From the NCBI GenBank assembly GCA_015680685.1, contig MNCI01004650.1:37811-101810 (forward strand): a stretch of 64,000 nt of DNA, written 5' to 3'. Positions 60,451 to 64,000 of this stretch are shown here, one piece after another. The DNA is from Gnetum montanum (lineage: Eukaryota; Streptophyta; Gnetopsida; Gnetales; Gnetaceae). The first letter of the stretch is position 1. Each line of letters opens with the position of its first letter. A model generated the notes under the pieces. That model worked only from the letters and a program-made list of their open reading frames with translations, searched no databases and had not been told where the DNA came from. A program made the position numbers and the translations under genes.

Positions 60451-62146
60451 AGGATGTTGCAATGGAGGAAGGAGAAGTAGGATTAACATCCACAACTGTT
60501 GGTTCAAAAGAAGGATCTTTTGTGAGGCTTAGTGTCTAAACCACTTGGCTGTCAGGTCAACTATAAGTTAAACCACTTTTGCTATAGTTGGGCTAGAATT
60601 TTTCCCTGCATGGATGGACAAAGTAATAATTGAGTTGAGGGTGGAGGTATAGGTATAGAAGGATGATGAAGATAATATGGGAATGGAGATTCCCCTTTGG
60701 AAGATTGTGCTCTATAATACTCAGGAGGATAGTAGCGGTGTTGGAAAGAGGCATGACTAGAAGAGTGACATAGAGAAATGGGCTACTAAACATAGTACCA
60801 ATATGGATCTAGCTACTAGTAAGGGTACTATTGCCTTAGTAGTGGCATCCCACACAACTGTAGATTCTGCCACTATTGGTACTACTTGTGAGTTTGAGGT
60901 GGAGCTCCACTCCAATAGTATGCTTGTTGGTGATACTACTTGTAGTTTTCCTAAGGATAAGAGTACCTCCTAGGTGCTTGGCATTTTGTAAAATGAGGAT
61001 TCAGAGCATACACCCTAGATTTCTACAAGTGTGACACAACTAGACAACATCCCTTAGGATACTTATATTAGAAAATGTCAAACCCATAATCATCATCTAT
61101 TTTGGAATCCACAACCTTTTCAACGTCAATAGCTTTACCCTTATCCCTTTGATGGGCACATTTAGCTTCCTTCATTCTCCTTCGATCATGACCACTACCT
61201 TGCTCTTTGGACTTCTTTAATATTCTTAGAGTAGTTTAGAACTTTTTATTCAAAGAGTCCCACATTTTATCTACCTTGACTGATATTTTAGAAAAAGACT
61301 TTTGTATTTACAAGGTCTTATATTACACTACTTCATCAAGTGGTTCCTTCTCCTCATTGTCACAAAACCAAACCTTCCTTTGTGAATCAAATGGTCCCAA
61401 TAGTACTCGTTTACACTTTCCCTTTTTCTCAAATCACCTTGTTCTTTGGAAACTTTCTCAATTAGCCTTTGGATCTAATGGAATATTAGCTCTAGAATCC
61501 TCCCTTAGGCATAGACCCCAAGATTTCTTTTTATTTTTTATTTAGAGCACATCTATGATATGGTGTAGTTACTCCCTTTGAAAAAAGTAGTGGCCTGGAC
61601 ATCTATGCAATAGAGAGTAACATCTACCCATGGCCACATCCAAGGATTCATGTGTTCCTTTCTTTCATCCTTGGATCTAATTTCTTAGGTTGAACACTCG
61701 AGAGTATGTTTGATACTTGTCATTAAAGAGTTCAAGCATCATTCTCCATCATCTAATTAATTTCGATTCTAAAGACTAGTGCCAGCTTTCAACCTTCTTG
61801 ATGAGTGTCTTAGAGAATACCTTCAATTTCTGACATTCATTCTCAATGTTTTATAAGGCACATGCATCATGAAAAGCTTGGAGATGATTATGTGGATAAG
61901 AATTGTATCCTCCTTCAAACTTTGGGATATTGTTCATGTTTAATCATTTGATTGAGATATCTCTCACATGCCTTGTTGGAATCCTTACAACCTCTACAAT
62001 GTTTAGCATATTTTTGGTTGTGAGCAAAGGCTCATCATAGTCATAGCCCTTGTGATGGCCATGATTCATATGATGCCATTTGCTATCCCTTCTTTCACTG
62101 TGGTTCACCTCCCTTGATTTCCCACACTTGTGGTCTCTAATATTTC
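60451..62146 (-). pseudogene. Element C gag, N-terminus missing
   Basis: Collinear with gag of D. It includes the low-complexity Tyr/Gln/Pro part (60950-60650), KVDKMWDSL near 61270, a charged stretch with a PLDEVV-type match (61340), a WVDVIYYY-equivalent near 61620, and the His/Asp-rich region near 62050. D continues about 650 bp further toward its N-terminus; in C this is cut at 62147. Confidence 0.65.
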
Positions 62147-62897
62147 AGTGGGGTCTACGTGTTGGCATATTTTGGCCATTTCATGGAACATGTTGCATGA
62201 GAGCAAGGAAAAAATTCCAAAGAGAAAATTAGATCTTACTAAAAAGGCTGATTTGAATACTAATTCACTGCCATAAGGAGGAAACACTAGCTATTGGTAA
62301 TTGCCATAGGTAGTTATAATCAAGATGACAAGGATACAGCCTTTGTCATTATGGTTAAAGAACTAATGGCAATTGCCTCTAAAATTTCATTATTGAAGTC
62401 CACAGGAATTATTCTCTCATCTTCCGTAAGTATCTCTGAAATAGTCTCTCTTTTGTGCTCCGGAGGCATAAATGTATCATATTTTGATACATTCATTTGT
62501 AGCAGCAACAGTGGAATTTACTATACAACTCTATAGAATTTTGTTGGCAACAGTGTTAGTGGAGATTACTCTTACGCCATTGACCAAGATTATACATCTC
62601 ATATTGAATATCGGTGGGTTGCTGGAGATCTTCGTAAAACCATACTTAAATGGGTAAATTCAATTTCTAAAGGGTACAAAGAGTCTATTTTAGTTGAAGA
62701 TAAAGACCATTGCAATGAACATTGCTTGGCATTTTATGTCAATAACCCATTTGTTGTTCCAAAAATCGAGAAGCTGCGGAGGGATCTAAGGAATCATGGG
62801 CTCATATGTCATGTAATATACTGCAAAAAAGGTTCTCAACTTCATGTTATTTCTTTGTTAGCTTCACGTTCATAGGCTTTCAGGACATATATGGAGT
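62147..62897 (+). pseudogene. SPS: Sucrose-phosphate synthase, C-terminal fragment
   Basis: Sucrose-phosphate synthase makes sucrose-6-phosphate from UDP-glucose and fructose-6-phosphate in the cytosol; its C-terminal region resembles sucrose-phosphate phosphatase. Seen here in order: KEKIPKRKLDLTKKAD, RRKH.LLVIAIGSYNQDD, FDTFICSSNSGIYY, YTSHIEYRWVAGDLRKTIL, NPFVVPKIEKLRRDL, CHVIYCKKGSQLHV and LLASRS.A. TAG replaces a codon at 62534 and a Gln codon at 62873; at least one frameshift lies near 62270. The match ends about 62897, before the rest of the C-terminus. No intron interrupts 600 bp, which fits either a processed copy or a captured exon block. A TATTTCAG acceptor-like sequence lies at the left edge. 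Confidence 0.85.
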
Positions 62898-63250
62898 GGA
62901 CACGCCATGCCGGAGCTATTAAGGGAGGCAAGGCAGGGCTCATGGCTGACGCTACTCGGCAGCACTGTTCAAAACTGGAAGCTGCTCCCACTGAAGCTGT
63001 ACAAGCATCCCTCCCATGGGGGCTTCTATGGATCACGCCGCAGATCCAAAATTTCATTCTTTCTCCGTTTGTCCGTGCGCAGCTCCCGTCTTACCTCGGC
63101 CACTCTCGCGACTCCCTCTATCGTCTCTACTGTCTCCTCCATTTTGTCTCCGCCCACTCAAACCCTAACAGCCAAAAATGATGCAGAATCGTGCAAGAAA
63201 TGGTAGAATCGGCCTGGAAATCCAGCCTACGGTGCCGTGAGGGTTTTGAC
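62898..63250. other. GC-rich segment, possible captured first exon, unidentified
   Basis: GC content is far above the surroundings. Two overlapping plus-strand frames are open (62891-63181 and 62907-63206); the second is rich in Ser, Arg, Leu and Thr like an organelle targeting peptide (RLSVRSSRLTSATLATPS). On the minus strand TAGGGTTTGAG, a common plant 5'-UTR motif, precedes an ATG near 63138 opening 39 codons (METVET-like, acidic then basic). The strand is undecided and no family is recognised. Confidence 0.4.
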
Positions 63251-63278
63251 AAGAAATCTGTTGGGTGCCGATTTGTTT

Positions 63279-63761
63279 TTAGATAAACCCATAGCATGGA
63301 TCATTCTTAACCGATGGTGATCCTCCTCTTGCGCCAGTGTCACACCTGTTCAGCCATTGTCGCTTCTCTGCCGTGGACCAGTCCCTAATCTGCGTAAAAA
63401 TAAGAACAGAAAAACCCTCACTCACGCAGTTGTTGGAAACATAACAGGAAATTAGGGCAGTGCAGGATTCAACACCGGGTTTAGGAATTTCATAAAAAAA
63501 AACTTGGAGTGTGTCGCCTAGGATTTTGTATTTGGCATACATGTGGATGAGCTTGTTTCATAGAGATTTGTCTGGGAGAATTGCTGGATAGACCAAGGCT
63601 CTGTTTCTTGTGCAGCATTGCAACAGGCATAAATAAGTGGAATTTTCGATGTCCTGTGCGCTCTGCAATATAATGGCATCTTGCAGCCTTCCATTGTTGC
63701 AGAGATTTCTGATTTGTGTGTTTCTGTCCTCCAAAACCAGACTGCTGCATAGCCTCCGCAT
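63279..63761 (-). pseudogene. PPR protein fragment, PLS class
   Basis: PPR proteins of this class bind organellar RNAs and act in editing or processing. The frame from 63761 reads IRNLCNNGRLQDAI, YLCLLQCCTRNRAL, then a TGA, NKLIHMYAKYKILGDTLQVF, EIPKPGVESCTALISCYV and SEGFSV. This is the usual opening of PLS-type proteins: an N-terminal helix pair, then repeats with MYAKCG and W-x-ALI. The Trp is Cys here. Similarity fades after about 63390. Only some 120 residues of a protein normally above 500 remain. It faces the SPS fragment tail to tail. Confidence 0.75.
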
Positions 63762-64000
63762 AACCCATCGAGAGGGGCCTGCCTCTTCTACATTAGCCTT
63801 CGCATGATTTTTCTATATCAATACTATCTACATGATTAAACTATAACTAAATTATATACTATCTACATAACGTGACACTCACTTGGTGTTGAAAATGTGA
63901 GAGTGCCACTCCATTTATGCATTCGGTTATTCACACTTACATATATATTTTTATATTAACCCATCCATGTATGCAACAATTACATGGTTGGTTACTATCT
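63762..64000. other. AT-rich end of window, short hairpin
   Basis: No gene seen. GTGACACTCAC at 63871 pairs imperfectly with GTGAGAGTGCCAC ending at 63908. ACTATCTACAT occurs twice (about 63826 and 63859). Confidence 0.4.

Larger units (their letters stand above)
34850..62146 (-). mobile_element. Element C: Athila-like element split by element B
   Basis: Element C consists of 34850-43066 and 59145-62146. From the right on the minus strand: gag (62146-60450), protease, start of RT, then after B the rest of RT, RNase H, integrase, a noncoding spacer, ORF3 and 3' LTR. The RT reading is continuous across the B insertion once one copy of the AATAG duplication is removed. The gag N-terminus and 5' LTR are missing: at 62147 the sequence changes to a sucrose-phosphate synthase fragment. 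Without B the preserved part is about 11 kb. Confidence 0.75.

Noticed and set aside
63871-63908. Hairpin as a Helitron 3' end
   Set aside because: The stem is imperfect and is not followed by the CTRR terminus expected for Helitrons.

Overview
The window looks like intergenic DNA from a large-genome seed plant, probably a gymnosperm. That is an inference from old, nested Ty3/gypsy elements full of stop codons, RTE-type LINE remnants, and fragments of plant sucrose-phosphate synthase and PPR genes. No intact host gene, tRNA, rRNA or CRISPR array was found. Almost everything coding-like is a decayed mobile element, mostly on the minus strand. Translations, alignments and identities were done by eye.

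Layout. 1-10894: element A, a minus-strand Tat-like gypsy element cut by the window edge (LTR 9700-10894, gag, protease, plus a gene running antisense to it at 1202-4075). A sits inside the reverse transcriptase of element D. 10895-15775: element D, an Athila-like element (RT, protease, gag, primer site, LTR). 16320-17527 and 18729-20714: two RTE-type LINE remnants, with a GC-rich block between them. 24275-32650: element E, an Athila-like relative without most of pol. 34850-62146: element C, another Athila-like element (3' LTR, ORF3, integrase, RNase H, RT, protease, gag), split by element B. 43067-59144: element B, a plus-strand 16-kb Tat-like element with both LTRs and a 5-bp target duplication (AATAG). 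62147-63780: fragments of sucrose-phosphate synthase and a PPR gene in opposite orientations, separated by an unidentified GC-rich segment.

The most interesting system is shared by A and B. Between the gag/protease part and the RT part, both carry a multi-exon gene on the opposite strand, with matching protein segments and matching splice boundaries, flanked by short repeats. Element B also has a 180-bp-arm inverted repeat where protease is expected, and LTRs carrying long near-perfect palindromes. C and E share a different extra gene (ORF3), in sense orientation, between pol and the 3' LTR. Frequent stop codons where Gln or Arg is expected suggest decay driven by cytosine deamination.
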